Source of the DNA: Streptomyces californicus
GTDB lineage: Bacteria; Actinomycetota; Actinomycetes; Streptomycetales; Streptomycetaceae
DNA: 64,000 nt
Direction of reading: 5' to 3'
Assembly (NCBI RefSeq): GCF_000717645.1
Contig: NZ_JNZZ01000001.1
Span: forward strand, 496,001-560,000
The position numbers and the translations under genes were made by a program. The notes under the pieces are model-generated. The model did no database searches. It saw nothing but the letters and a program-made list of their open reading frames with translations, and was not told the origin of the DNA. Below, piece after piece: positions 33,846 to 42,488 of this stretch; position 1 is the stretch's first letter, and every line of letters starts with the position of its first letter.

Positions 33846-34101
33846 CGTCGCCCTCCCCCGTCGTGACGGCCATGCCCGCGCGGGCCTGCACCAGGCAGGC
33901 GCGCTGGCCGCCCGTGCCGTCGACGGTGACGAGGCAGTCGTAGCAGACGCCGATCCCGCAGAAGACGCCGCGAGGCCGTCCCCCGCCCCGGGTGGTCCGC
34001 CAGGCGATCCGGCCCGAGGCGACGAGCGCGGCGGCCAGGGTCTGCCCCGGTACGAACGGCAACGGCTCGCCGTCCACGGTGAACACGGTCACTGCGGTCA
34101 C
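33838..34101 (-). CDS. D-hydroxyproline dehydrogenase gamma subunit ([2Fe-2S] ferredoxin-like)
   Basis: An 87-residue plant-type ferredoxin-like subunit. The ligand pattern is C-x4-C-x2-C-x12-C (FCGIGVCYDC ... QRACL). It matches the small Fe-S subunit (HcnA/LhpF type) of heterotrimeric D-hydroxyproline dehydrogenase. The GTG at 34101 overlaps the beta-subunit stop (GTGA), and its own end overlaps the alpha-subunit start, so all three subunits are translationally coupled, which fits stoichiometric assembly. Confidence 0.9.
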   Translation of the reverse strand: MTAVTVFTVDGEPLPFVPGQTLAAALVASGRIAWRTTRGGGRPRGVFCGIGVCYDCLVTVDGTGGQRACLVQARAGMAVTTGEGDDA

Positions 34102-35258
34102 GTCGGCACACCTCCGGTGGTGAGGAATCGGTCGGGCAGCAGGCCGGTGTGGGCGGCCGGGTCGGCGCCGCGCCACGGGCGGCCGAGCAGATGGGCGGTG
34201 ACGAGCGCGCCGGTGCCGGGGGCGAGGCCGATGCCGGCGCCCTCGTGACCGCAGGCGTGGAGGACGCCGGGGACGCGGGGGTCGGGTCCGACGACCGGCA
34301 GATGGTCCGGGCAGTACGGGCGGAAGCCGCGGTAGGCGCGGATCAGGTGGACGTCGCGCAGGAACGGGAAGAGGCGGCACGCCTGGGCGGCGAGCACGGC
34401 CACCACGGCCGGGTTCATCGTGGTGTCGAAGCCGACGCGTTCGCGGCTGGCGCCGATCAGGATGGTGCCAGCGCGGGTGCCCTCGACGACGCAGGAGGTC
34501 TCCAGGCCCGCGCCGTCGGCCGCCACGTTGGCGACGTAGTCGGCGGAGTAGACCTTGTGCCGGATCATCGGCGGCAGCGGTTCGGTGACGAGGACGAAGC
34601 CCCGGCGCGGCAGGATCTCGACGGGGGCGCCGAGCCGGCGGCCGACCTCGCCGCCCCAGGTGCCCGCCGCGTTGACCACGGCGTCGGCGGCGAGCACCGT
34701 GCCGTCGGCCGTGCGCACTCCGGTGATCCGGCCCCCGGCTCCGGTGACGGCGGCGGCGGCCTCCCCGGTGTGCAGCCGGGCCCCGCCCCGGACGGCGGCC
34801 CGCAGCAGGGCGGCCGCCGCGAGGACGGGCTGGACCTGGGCGTCCTGCGGGTAGTGGACGCCGCCGGCGAGTCCGGGGGCGCTGTGCGGTTCGAGGTCGG
34901 CGGGGCGGTCGACGCGTACGGTACGGACTCCGGCCGCCGTCTGGCGCTCCGCGAAGGCGTGGAGGGCGGTGAGGGCTTCGGGTGAGGCGGCGACGACCAG
35001 ACCGCCCTTGGCCTCCCACTCGAGTGACGCGGAGCCGAGTTCCTCACCCGCCTCGTCCCAGAGCGTACGGCTGAGCCGGGCCAGTTCCAGTTCGGGGCCG
35101 GGCTCCTTGTCGGAGAGGAGGATGTTGCCCTCCCCCCGGCTGGTCGTCCCCGCGCCGACGGGCCCCCGGTCGAGGACCGTGACGTCGAGGCCCGCGGAGA
35201 CGGCGTGGAACGCGCAGGCGGCGCCCACGATGCCCGCGCCCACGACGATGACTTTCAC
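34098..35258 (-). CDS. D-hydroxyproline dehydrogenase beta subunit (DAO-family FAD oxidoreductase)
   Basis: A 386-residue D-amino-acid-oxidase-family flavoprotein. The FAD-binding GxGxxG is VIVVGAGIVGAACAFHA at the N-terminus, with TTSRGEGNILLSDK next and the C-terminal HACGHEGAGIGLAPGTG contacting the flavin. It is the catalytic subunit expected to oxidise cis-4-hydroxy-D-proline to Delta1-pyrroline-4-hydroxy-2-carboxylate. It is first in the seven-gene operon, with site D ten bases upstream of its ATG. Related glycine/sarcosine oxidases are the alternative, made unlikely by the neighbours. Confidence 0.88.
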   Translation of the reverse strand: MKVIVVGAGIVGAACAFHAVSAGLDVTVLDRGPVGAGTTSRGEGNILLSDKEPGPELELARLSRTLWDEAGEELGSASLEWEAKGGLVVAASPEALTALHAFAERQTAAGVRTVRVDRPADLEPHSAPGLAGGVHYPQDAQVQPVLAAAALLRAAVRGGARLHTGEAAAAVTGAGGRITGVRTADGTVLAADAVVNAAGTWGGEVGRRLGAPVEILPRRGFVLVTEPLPPMIRHKVYSADYVANVAADGAGLETSCVVEGTRAGTILIGASRERVGFDTTMNPAVVAVLAAQACRLFPFLRDVHLIRAYRGFRPYCPDHLPVVGPDPRVPGVLHACGHEGAGIGLAPGTGALVTAHLLGRPWRGADPAAHTGLLPDRFLTTGGVPT

Positions 35259-35267
35259 GACGACCCC

Positions 35268-35284
35268 CTAGTGCAATGTCACAT
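35268..35284. promoter_or_regulatory. candidate GntR operator in the hydroxyproline operon/dehydrogenase spacer (site D)
   Basis: On the minus strand this is ATGTGACATTGCACTAG, identical to the consensus at the first 14 positions. It lies ten bases upstream of the operon's first start codon and 119 bases upstream of the divergent aldehyde dehydrogenase start. Binding here would block leader transcription of the operon and could repress both directions. Confidence 0.65.
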
Positions 35285-35402
35285 GCCATTGCTTAGGCTA
35301 TACATCCGGACGACCCGAGGACAACGCCACCGCCCGAACGACTTTCGTCGGGCCCCGACGACCGCGCGCCCCACGCGGACGCGCACAGGGAGACGCAGAA
35401 CC

Positions 35403-37046
35403 GTGCACCCGACCGAAGACGCATCGCGATCCGCCGCCGACGACTCCCCCGCCCACGGCCCGACTTCCTCTCCGGGCGGCCGACTCCCCACCGGGCGCTC
35501 GCTCCTGGCGGGACGCGAGGTCACCGGCGACGGGGACGCCTGGTACGCGGTCGCCGCCGCCACCGGCGAGCCGTTCGGCACGCCGTACCGCGACGCCTCG
35601 GCGGCGCAGGTGGCCGAGGCGGCCCGGCTGGCGGCGGCGGACGCCCGCGCCTACCGCGCGCTGCCGGCCGAGCGCCGGGCGGCCTTCCTCGACGCCTGCG
35701 CGGAGGAGATCGAGGCGCTGGGCGATTCCCTCCTGGAGTCGGCGGCCCGGGAGTCCGGGCTGCCCCTGGCCCGGCTGACCGGCGAACGGGGCCGCACCTG
35801 CGGTCAGTTGCGCCTCTTCGCCGATCTCGTCAGGAGCGGATCGGCGTCCGGCGCCCGGCTCTCGTCCGGCCCCTCGGGCGCCGACGTACGGCTCCGGCGC
35901 ATCCCCCTCGGCCCGGTGGCGGTGTTCGGGGCGAGCAACTTCCCGCTGGCGTTCTCGGTCGCGGGCGGTGACACGGCGTCCGCACTGGCCGCCGGCTGCC
36001 CCGTGGTGGCCAAGGCGCACCCCGCGCACCCGGGCACCTGCGAGGCGGTGGCCCGCGCGGTCACGGCGGCCGCCGCGCGGACCGGGATGCCGGCCGGCGT
36101 GTTCTCCCTGCTGGTGGGGCGGGGCCATGCGGTGGGCCTCGCCCTGGTCGGCGACCCGCGCATCGCCGCCGTGGGCTTCACGGGCTCCCGGGCGGGCGGG
36201 CTGGCCCTGGTCGCCGCCGCGCAGGCCCGCCCCGTACCCGTCCCGGTCCACGCGGAGATGTCCGCGGTCAACCCGGTGATCATGCTCGACGGGGCCCTGT
36301 CCGCGCCGGAGGGGACCGCCGCCGCGTACGTGGCGTCGCTGACCAACGGCGCGGGCCAGTTCTGCACGAACCCGGGTCTCCTGCTGCTGCCGGCGGGAGA
36401 GGCGGGGGACGCGTTCCTGGCCGAGGCGGCCCGGTTGACCGAAGCGGCGGAGGGCCAGGTCATGCTCACCCCGGCCGTGGCGCGCTCGTACACCGAGGGC
36501 GTACGCCGCTGGGCACGGACCCCCGGCGTACGCGAGGCGGCCCGGGGCACGGCGGGCCCCGGGCCCTGCGCCCCGGCGCCCGCCCTCCTGGAGTGCGACG
36601 CGGCCGTGTACACCGCGCACGAGGTGCTCACCGGCGAGGTCTTCGGCCCGGCGGGCCTGGTCGTACGCTGGCGGGACACGGCGGAACTCGCCGGACTGCT
36701 CGATCAATTGGAGGGCCAGCTCACGGCCACCCTGCACGCGGCGGACTCCGACCGGGCGACGGCGCTGGAGCTGCTGCCGGTGCTGGAGGAGCGGGCGGGG
36801 CGCGTCCTGTGGAGCGGCTGGCCCACCGGCGTCGAGGTCTGCCACGCGATGGTGCACGGCGGTCCGTGGCCCGCGACCAGCTCCCCCGGAACGACGAGCG
36901 TGGGCGCTCTCGCGATCGACCGCTGGCTGCGTCCGGTCTGCTACCAGTCCTTCCCCGAGGCCCTGCTGCCCCCCGAACTCCGCACCGACGCCGCGCCGGG
37001 GACCCCCCGCCCGACCGGGCCGGGTTTCACCCCGGAACTCCGGTAG
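35403..37046 (+). CDS. 2-oxoglutarate semialdehyde dehydrogenase (hydroxyproline pathway)
   Basis: A 547-residue NAD(P)-dependent aldehyde dehydrogenase. The nucleophile is Cys321 (NGAGQFCTNPGLL) and the general base Glu285 (VHAEMSAVNPV). The cofactor loop is VAVFGASNFPLAFSVAGGDTASALAAGCPVVAKAHPAHPGT, which places it in the KGSADH type III subfamily typical of hydroxyproline clusters. It oxidises 2-oxoglutarate semialdehyde to 2-oxoglutarate, the last step. The GTG at 35403 follows GGGAG. It is divergent from the operon and shares site D. Confidence 0.9.
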   Translation: MHPTEDASRSAADDSPAHGPTSSPGGRLPTGRSLLAGREVTGDGDAWYAVAAATGEPFGTPYRDASAAQVAEAARLAAADARAYRALPAERRAAFLDACAEEIEALGDSLLESAARESGLPLARLTGERGRTCGQLRLFADLVRSGSASGARLSSGPSGADVRLRRIPLGPVAVFGASNFPLAFSVAGGDTASALAAGCPVVAKAHPAHPGTCEAVARAVTAAAARTGMPAGVFSLLVGRGHAVGLALVGDPRIAAVGFTGSRAGGLALVAAAQARPVPVPVHAEMSAVNPVIMLDGALSAPEGTAAAYVASLTNGAGQFCTNPGLLLLPAGEAGDAFLAEAARLTEAAEGQVMLTPAVARSYTEGVRRWARTPGVREAARGTAGPGPCAPAPALLECDAAVYTAHEVLTGEVFGPAGLVVRWRDTAELAGLLDQLEGQLTATLHAADSDRATALELLPVLEERAGRVLWSGWPTGVEVCHAMVHGGPWPATSSPGTTSVGALAIDRWLRPVCYQSFPEALLPPELRTDAAPGTPRPTGPGFTPELR

Positions 37047-37337
37047 GAGCACGGCCGTACGGCCTTCGCCACCCGGACCCGGGGTGCGGTTTCCCGCGCC
37101 CGGGTCCGGGTGGGGGGCGCCCGGATGGTTCGCCGGGCCGGGTCGGCCGAAGACCGGCCCGGCCCGGCCCCGGATGCCGGATGCCGGATGCCGGAGCACC
37201 CACCGGCAACACCGTTGCCCGGCAAGCCTGTTGTCACCCCTCACTTTCGGGTAGGTGTCCCCGACGTCCGGCTCCCGTCCATCCGGTCGGCCAGGGCCTG
37301 TCGCCCGTTCGAACTCGTACACCGCGGAGGAGTGTTC

Positions 37338-38273
37338 ATGGGCATCCATCACAGCGGCCGGGATCACGGCGGGCCGCACCCGGGCCGGGCGGACGGTCGG
37401 CGGATCACCTCGTACGACCGTGACGGCCTGGTCTTCGACGTCGTGGACGGGGGTCCGCTCGACGGGGAGATCGTGGTGCTCCTGCACGGGTTCCCGCAGA
37501 CGTCCTCCTCGTGGGCTCTGCTCGCGCCGCTGCTGCACGCTCAGGGGTACCGCACCCTCGCCCCCGACCAGCGGGGGTACTCGCCCCGGGCCCGGCCGCG
37601 CGGCAGGTTCGCCTACCGGATGTCCCAGCTCGTCGAGGACGTCGTCGCGCTCATCGGGGTGGCTTGCCCCGCCGGGCGCACGGTGCACGTCGTCGGGCAC
37701 GACTGGGGCGCCGCGGTCGCCTGGACGCTGGCCGGCGCGCGGCCGGACCTGGTGGCCACGTTGACGGCGCTCTCGGTCCCGCATCCAGCCGCCTTCATGC
37801 GGTCGCTCGTCACCAGCCGCCAGTTCCTGATGTCCTGGTACATGTACGCCTTCCAAGTGCCGTGGCTGCCCGAACTGTTGCTGCGCCGCATCGACCCGGC
37901 CTCGGCCCCGCGCGTCACCGAGCGGCTGGCGGCGGGGCAGGAACCGGGGCGTCTCGTCCGGGACATGGAGCACCTGGTGGCCTCGGGAGCGCTCACCCCC
38001 GCGCTCAACTGGTACCGGGCGATGCCGTTCAGCACACCGGGGCAGCTGGCGAGGATCACCGTGCCCACCCTCTTCGTCAACAGTGACAGCGACCCGGCCC
38101 TGGGGCAGGCGGGCGCGCGGCGCACCCGCGCCCTGGTGTCCGGCCCGTACACCTTCCGTACGCTGGCCGGGGTCGGCCACTGGATCCCGGAGCAGGCCGC
38201 CTCCGAGGTGGCCGGACTCCTGCGCGCACACCTCGCGGACCGGTCCCGGGGCGGCCCGGAACGGCCGCGGTAG
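37338..38273 (+). CDS. alpha/beta hydrolase, epoxide hydrolase-like
   Basis: A 311-residue alpha/beta-fold hydrolase. The oxyanion motif is LLHGFPQTSSSW. The nucleophile elbow VVGHDWGAAVAW carries Asp instead of Ser, as in epoxide hydrolases and haloalkane/fluoroacetate dehalogenases. The late Asp (SDSDPAL) and His (GVGHWIPEQ) complete the triad. A GGAGGAG ribosome site precedes the ATG at 37338. The substrate is unknown. It lies after the hydroxyproline dehydrogenase gene across a 291-base gap, and I see no functional tie. Confidence 0.85.
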   Translation: MGIHHSGRDHGGPHPGRADGRRITSYDRDGLVFDVVDGGPLDGEIVVLLHGFPQTSSSWALLAPLLHAQGYRTLAPDQRGYSPRARPRGRFAYRMSQLVEDVVALIGVACPAGRTVHVVGHDWGAAVAWTLAGARPDLVATLTALSVPHPAAFMRSLVTSRQFLMSWYMYAFQVPWLPELLLRRIDPASAPRVTERLAAGQEPGRLVRDMEHLVASGALTPALNWYRAMPFSTPGQLARITVPTLFVNSDSDPALGQAGARRTRALVSGPYTFRTLAGVGHWIPEQAASEVAGLLRAHLADRSRGGPERPR

Positions 38274-38279
38274 CCCGTC

Positions 38280-38341
38280 TTCGGCAGGGCCCGGGGCCTA
38301 CCTCCGGGGGTACGCAGGAGCGCCTTCGGCAGGGCCCGGAC
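38280..38341. repeat. intergenic direct repeat in a convergent spacer
   Basis: CTTCGGCAGGGCCCGG occurs twice, starting near 38280 and 38325, in the short spacer between the hydrolase and FUSC genes. Each copy could form a small hairpin, so the pair may serve as a bidirectional terminator. Confidence 0.55.
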
Positions 38342-39409
38342 CTACTCCCCGGGGTGGGCCCGGCGCTCGACCGTGATGTCGGTGGATCCGTCGCGCACCG
38401 CGCGCTCGGCCTCGTCCGCGTCGGCGCCCGCGAAGACCAGGATGTCGGCGGCGACCAGCCGTACGCTCTCCCCCACCGCGACCGGCACGGCCGAGCCGCG
38501 TTCCGGGGCGTCCCGGACGATGTCGAGGGTGCGCCGGGCGGCGTGCTGGAACACGACATGGCTGCCGCGCGCCTCCCCGAGCGCGTCCAGGACCCCGGAC
38601 AGCCCCCGTACCGTGGCGGCGAACGCCTTGCGGTGGACGGGGTCGAGGATCGTGGCGCCCCGGATGAGGGTGAGACAGCTGTTGCCGAGCAGGTCCAGAT
38701 GGCGTGTGGCGGCGATCTCCCGCCGAATGGGCTCGCGCCGGCCGCGCCAGCGCGGCGTCCGGCGGGCGACGGCGATCGCGTCGTCACGGGTGTGGCCGAG
38801 ATCGTCCAGCAGCGTGTAGACGGGCCGCAGTTCCCTCCACGGCTGGTCCTCCCGTTCGTCCGCCGAGGCGTCCAGGGTCCGGGCCGTCAGCTCCAGCGCC
38901 CGGCCCAGCCCCTTCAACGTGTCGGCCTCGGCCCGTCTCAGCAGGGTGAACGGGTGCGGCGGGAAGAGGACTTGGCTGAACACGAGCGCGACGCCGGCTC
39001 CGAGCAGGGCGTCCAGTACCCGGTCGATACCGGCCTGCTGCCCGGCCGCGACGGAGATCACCGCGCCCACGGCGGCCTGCGCCATGGTGATGCGCTCACC
39101 GTCGATGAGGAGCGCGACGAGGAGCGCGCAGAGCACGGCGGCGCCGACCGCCCCGTCGCCGTGGCCGAGGAGGCGGAAGGCCGCCTGCCCGACGACCACC
39201 CCCGCGATGACGCCGGACATGACCCGTACCGCGTTGGTGCCGCGCCCGCCCACCGGGGTGTTGAGGGCGACGAGGGTGGCGATCGGGGCGAAGAGGGGGA
39301 CGTGGTGGTCGAAGACGGTCCCGGCGATCCACCAGGAGAGCGCGGCCGCCGCGGACTGCTGGAGCACCGGCCACAGATTGCCCTTGACGCGCGACCACGC
39401 CTCGTACAT
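38342..39409 (-). CDS. FUSC-family aromatic acid exporter-like membrane protein
   Basis: A 355-residue protein with an N-terminal membrane half of five to six helices (LFAPIATLVALNTPVG, GVIAGVVVGQAAFRLLG, ALLVALLIDG) characteristic of FUSC/ArAE_2 proteins. The cytoplasmic C-terminal half is helical and includes REIAATRHLDLLGNSCLTLIRGA. Family members export aromatic carboxylates or relieve envelope stress. The gene is convergent with the epoxide hydrolase-like gene. Confidence 0.82.
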   Translation of the reverse strand: MYEAWSRVKGNLWPVLQQSAAAALSWWIAGTVFDHHVPLFAPIATLVALNTPVGGRGTNAVRVMSGVIAGVVVGQAAFRLLGHGDGAVGAAVLCALLVALLIDGERITMAQAAVGAVISVAAGQQAGIDRVLDALLGAGVALVFSQVLFPPHPFTLLRRAEADTLKGLGRALELTARTLDASADEREDQPWRELRPVYTLLDDLGHTRDDAIAVARRTPRWRGRREPIRREIAATRHLDLLGNSCLTLIRGATILDPVHRKAFAATVRGLSGVLDALGEARGSHVVFQHAARRTLDIVRDAPERGSAVPVAVGESVRLVAADILVFAGADADEAERAVRDGSTDITVERRAHPGE

Positions 39410-39446
39410 CGTCCTCCTTCACTTCCCGGGGCTCCCCTGCCTGCCC

Positions 39447-39509
39447 GGACTCGCGGGCACCGGACTTCCGGGACACCGGCCTCGCGGGCACCGGACTCGC
39501 GGGCTCCGG
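39447..39509. repeat. intergenic short tandem repeats
   Basis: Three near-identical 17-base units (GGACTCGCGGGCACCGG and variants) start at 39447, 39478 and 39493, between the FUSC gene and the glucose-6-phosphate dehydrogenase gene. No coding potential is seen. The related unit ACTTCCGGGACACCGG lies between the first two. Confidence 0.7.
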
Positions 39510-39546
39510 GCTCCCGCCCCGCCCGGCCACGGTCCGCGGCGGGCGC

Positions 39547-41013
39547 TCAGCCGGTCGGCGCTGCGGGCCCCCGCTCCCCTGCCGGGCGGGCGTCGTCGAA
39601 CAGGCGGGGCCCCAGCTCGTGCCAGTTCCGCAGCCCGGGGAGCCGGTCCCCCGCCTCCGGGCCCCAGCTTCCCGGCGCGTACGACAGCGGCGGTTCCACC
39701 GGGTCCAGGACCGGGCCCACGATGCGCCAGCACTCCAGGACGGTGGGGAAGAAGGCGAAGCACTCGGGGTCGCCGACGACGGCCCCGTACAGGATGTTCT
39801 CGTACGGGAGTTCCTGCCGCCCCAGCACCTGCGCGAAGTCGACGCCGATGGGCACGGTCAGCGGCCCGTCGGTGCTCTCGGGCTTGTTCAGCATCAGGTC
39901 CGCCCGGATGCCGGTGTCGCCGTCGATGCGGAAGCGGATGACGTTGGGCGGCGTCTGGACGTCGTCGCCGCCGAAGAGTTCCAGCGGGGGCTTGCGCAGT
40001 TCGACGACGACCTCGGTGGCGGAGACGGCCAGCGCCTTGCCGCTGCGCAGGTAGAAGGGGACGTCGGCCCAGCGCCAGTTGTCGACGAACATGCGGGTCG
40101 CGAAGTAGGTCTCCGTGGTGGAGCCCGGCTCGACGCCCTCGACGTCGCGGTAGCCGTCGTACTGGCCGCGTACGGTCGCGGCGGGGTCCATGGTGCGGGT
40201 CGCGTGCAGGGCCCGCCACTTCTCCAGCCCCTGCGCCTGGGCGTTGGTGGCGCTCGGCGGTTCCATCACGAGGAGGGCGAGGACCTGGAGCATGTGGTTC
40301 TGGACCACGTCGCGCAGACAGCCCACCGCGTCGTAGAAGGAGCCGCGGTCGGCGACGTCGAAGTCCTCGGCGAGGGTGATCTGCACGTTGTCCACGTAGG
40401 CGCGGTGCCAGATCGGCGCGAGCAGCGTGTTGGCGAACCGGGAGACCATCAGGCTCTCCACCGCCCGGTTGCCGAGGAAGTGGTCGACGCGCAGCAGATG
40501 GGCATTGTCGAAGTGGGCGGAGAGGTCGTCCTGGAGCTTCCGCGCCGAGGCGAGGTCGTGGCCGAACGGCTTCTCCACCACCAGCCGGGCGTTCCGGTTC
40601 AGCCCCTCGGCGGCCAGCGACCCGGCGACCGCGGTGAACAGCGACGGCGGGATCGCCAGGTAGTACGTCACGAAGCCGCGCCCCGCCACGGCCTCGCGCA
40701 GCCGGGTGAAGGTGGCGGCGTCGGTGAAGTCGCCGGTGACGATGGACAGGTTCGCCGCGAACCGGGCGAAGACCTCCTCGTCGATGTCCGTCCCCTCGGC
40801 GGCGACAGCCTCCCGCGCGTGCCTGCGCAAGCCGTCGTCGTCCCAGTCGGTGGCCGCCACCCCGATGACGGGCACGGTGAGCTTGCCGGACTCGGTGAGC
40901 CGGTACAGGGCGGGCAGCAGCATCTTCTTGGCGAGGTCGCCGGAGATGCCGAAGAGGACCAGGACGTCGGACCGTTCCATCTCGGGCGGGCTGAGCAGGT
41001 TCTCGGTCATCAC
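39547..41013 (-). CDS. zwf: glucose-6-phosphate dehydrogenase
   Basis: A 488-residue G6PD, oxidising glucose 6-phosphate to 6-phosphogluconolactone with NADP+. The Rossmann motif is LVLFGISGDLAKKMLLPALYRL, followed by VVEKPFGHDL. The active-site segment reads RVDHFLGNRAVE, where most family members have DHYLGKE; the conserved Lys is replaced here by Asn. The C-terminal domain is complete (GPLTVPIGVDFAQVLGRQELPYENIL). The GTG at 41013 (or ATG at 41010) overlaps the sugar-transporter stop, so the two are co-translated. It is likely a paralog of the main Streptomyces zwf. Confidence 0.88.
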   Translation of the reverse strand: MMTENLLSPPEMERSDVLVLFGISGDLAKKMLLPALYRLTESGKLTVPVIGVAATDWDDDGLRRHAREAVAAEGTDIDEEVFARFAANLSIVTGDFTDAATFTRLREAVAGRGFVTYYLAIPPSLFTAVAGSLAAEGLNRNARLVVEKPFGHDLASARKLQDDLSAHFDNAHLLRVDHFLGNRAVESLMVSRFANTLLAPIWHRAYVDNVQITLAEDFDVADRGSFYDAVGCLRDVVQNHMLQVLALLVMEPPSATNAQAQGLEKWRALHATRTMDPAATVRGQYDGYRDVEGVEPGSTTETYFATRMFVDNWRWADVPFYLRSGKALAVSATEVVVELRKPPLELFGGDDVQTPPNVIRFRIDGDTGIRADLMLNKPESTDGPLTVPIGVDFAQVLGRQELPYENILYGAVVGDPECFAFFPTVLECWRIVGPVLDPVEPPLSYAPGSWGPEAGDRLPGLRNWHELGPRLFDDARPAGERGPAAPTG

Positions 41014-42488
41014 GACCGTCCTTTCCGGTGCGTGGCCGGCTTCGGGGCGTTGTCAGGCGGTCCCTGGTCGCGTCCGAAGCGGGCGTTCAGCGCCGCCTCG
41101 ATCTGTTCCGGGTCGCGGCCCTTGGTCTCGGGCAGGTAGCGGCCGACGAAGAAGAACGCGGCCACGCAGATCGCGGCGAAGATCCAGAAGGTCTCGCCCT
41201 GGCCGAGGGCGGAGGCGACGGGCAGGAAGGCGAGGCTGACGGCGAAGTTGGAGATCCAGTTGACCGCCGTGGCCACGCTCGATCCCTCCGCCCGCACCGA
41301 CGGCGGGAAGATCTCGCCGAGCAGCGTCCAGAAGACGGGGCCGAGGCCGCCGGCGTAGGCCGCGATGTAGACGACCATGAACAGCAGCGTCAGCACCGAG
41401 TTCATGCCGACCACGAACGCCAGCCCCAGCATGAAGATCGAGACCGCCATGAGGGCGAGCGAGACGAGCACCATGACGCGGCGGCCGGCCCGGTCGACCA
41501 GGCGGATCGCGACGAGCGTCATGACCAGGTTGATCAGGCCGATGAACACGGAGTAGAAGATGGAGTTCGACGCGTTCAGACCGGTCTGCTGGATGATGGT
41601 CGGGGCGTAGTAGATGATCGTGTTGATGCCGCCGAACTGCTGTACGGCCGCGAGGGTGAGCCCGACGACGAGCGCCGGACGCAGGTCGGGCGTGAGCAGC
41701 CTCCTGGCCGTCCCGCCGGAGGACGCGGCGTTCCGCTTCCGCTGCTCGCGCTCCTCGGCGATCCGTTGCTGGGCCCGGGCCACCAGGGTGTCCGCCGTGG
41801 CCTCGTCGGCGACCGAGGCGATCCCCTTGCGCGCCTGTTCGGCCTGGCCGTTGGCGATGAGCCACTGGGGCGATTCGGGCAGGAACCACAGGGCCGCCGC
41901 CACCATGAGGGCGGCCGGGACCGCGCCGACGGCGAACATGGCCCGCCACATCTCGCTGCTGGAGAAGGCGAGGTTGACCAGGTACGCGATCAGGATGCCG
42001 AGGGTGATCATCAACTGGTTCATGGTGAGCAGCCGGCCGCGGATCTTCGTCGGCGAGATCTCGGAGAGGTAGACGGGAACCGTCGCCGACGCCGCCCCGA
42101 CCGCGAGGCCGAGGATGATCCGGCCCACCATGAGGACGGGGTAGCCGTTCGCGGTGCTCGCGATCGCCGTGCCGACGATGAACACCGCGCCGATCAGTCC
42201 GAGCGCCTTCCTCCGGCCGAGGCCGTCGGAGAGCCGCCCGGCCGAGGTGGCGCCGACCACCGCGCCGATGAGCAGCACACTGACCACGCTGCCCTGCTCG
42301 AAGGAGTTGAGGCCGAAGTCCTGCTTGATGTACAGCAGGGCTCCGGACACGACCCCGGTGTCGAAGCCGAACAGGAAGCCGCCGAGCGCGATCGCGGCCG
42401 CCCAGCGGGTGATCTTCCGTTGCCCTTCCGGCGGGATCTCGGTGAGCGGCCCGTGGGTGCCCGGTTCCTTGGAGAAGCCCTGAACCAT
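41010..42488 (-). CDS. MFS sugar porter
   Basis: A 492-residue member of the sugar porter family (proton/sugar symporters such as XylE, AraE and IolT). Signatures are GGFLFGFDTGVVSGALLYI, GRLSDGLGRRKALG, RIILGLAVGAASATVPVYLSEISPTKIRGRL (the PESPR-like region follows as LPESPQWL), QQFGGINTIIYYAPTI and RYLPETKGRDPEQIE. Twelve helices are expected. The ATG at 42488 follows GAGGGAG. Its stop overlaps the G6PD start, linking sugar uptake to the pentose phosphate pathway. The sugar is not deducible. Confidence 0.92.
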   Translation of the reverse strand: MVQGFSKEPGTHGPLTEIPPEGQRKITRWAAAIALGGFLFGFDTGVVSGALLYIKQDFGLNSFEQGSVVSVLLIGAVVGATSAGRLSDGLGRRKALGLIGAVFIVGTAIASTANGYPVLMVGRIILGLAVGAASATVPVYLSEISPTKIRGRLLTMNQLMITLGILIAYLVNLAFSSSEMWRAMFAVGAVPAALMVAAALWFLPESPQWLIANGQAEQARKGIASVADEATADTLVARAQQRIAEEREQRKRNAASSGGTARRLLTPDLRPALVVGLTLAAVQQFGGINTIIYYAPTIIQQTGLNASNSIFYSVFIGLINLVMTLVAIRLVDRAGRRVMVLVSLALMAVSIFMLGLAFVVGMNSVLTLLFMVVYIAAYAGGLGPVFWTLLGEIFPPSVRAEGSSVATAVNWISNFAVSLAFLPVASALGQGETFWIFAAICVAAFFFVGRYLPETKGRDPEQIEAALNARFGRDQGPPDNAPKPATHRKGRS

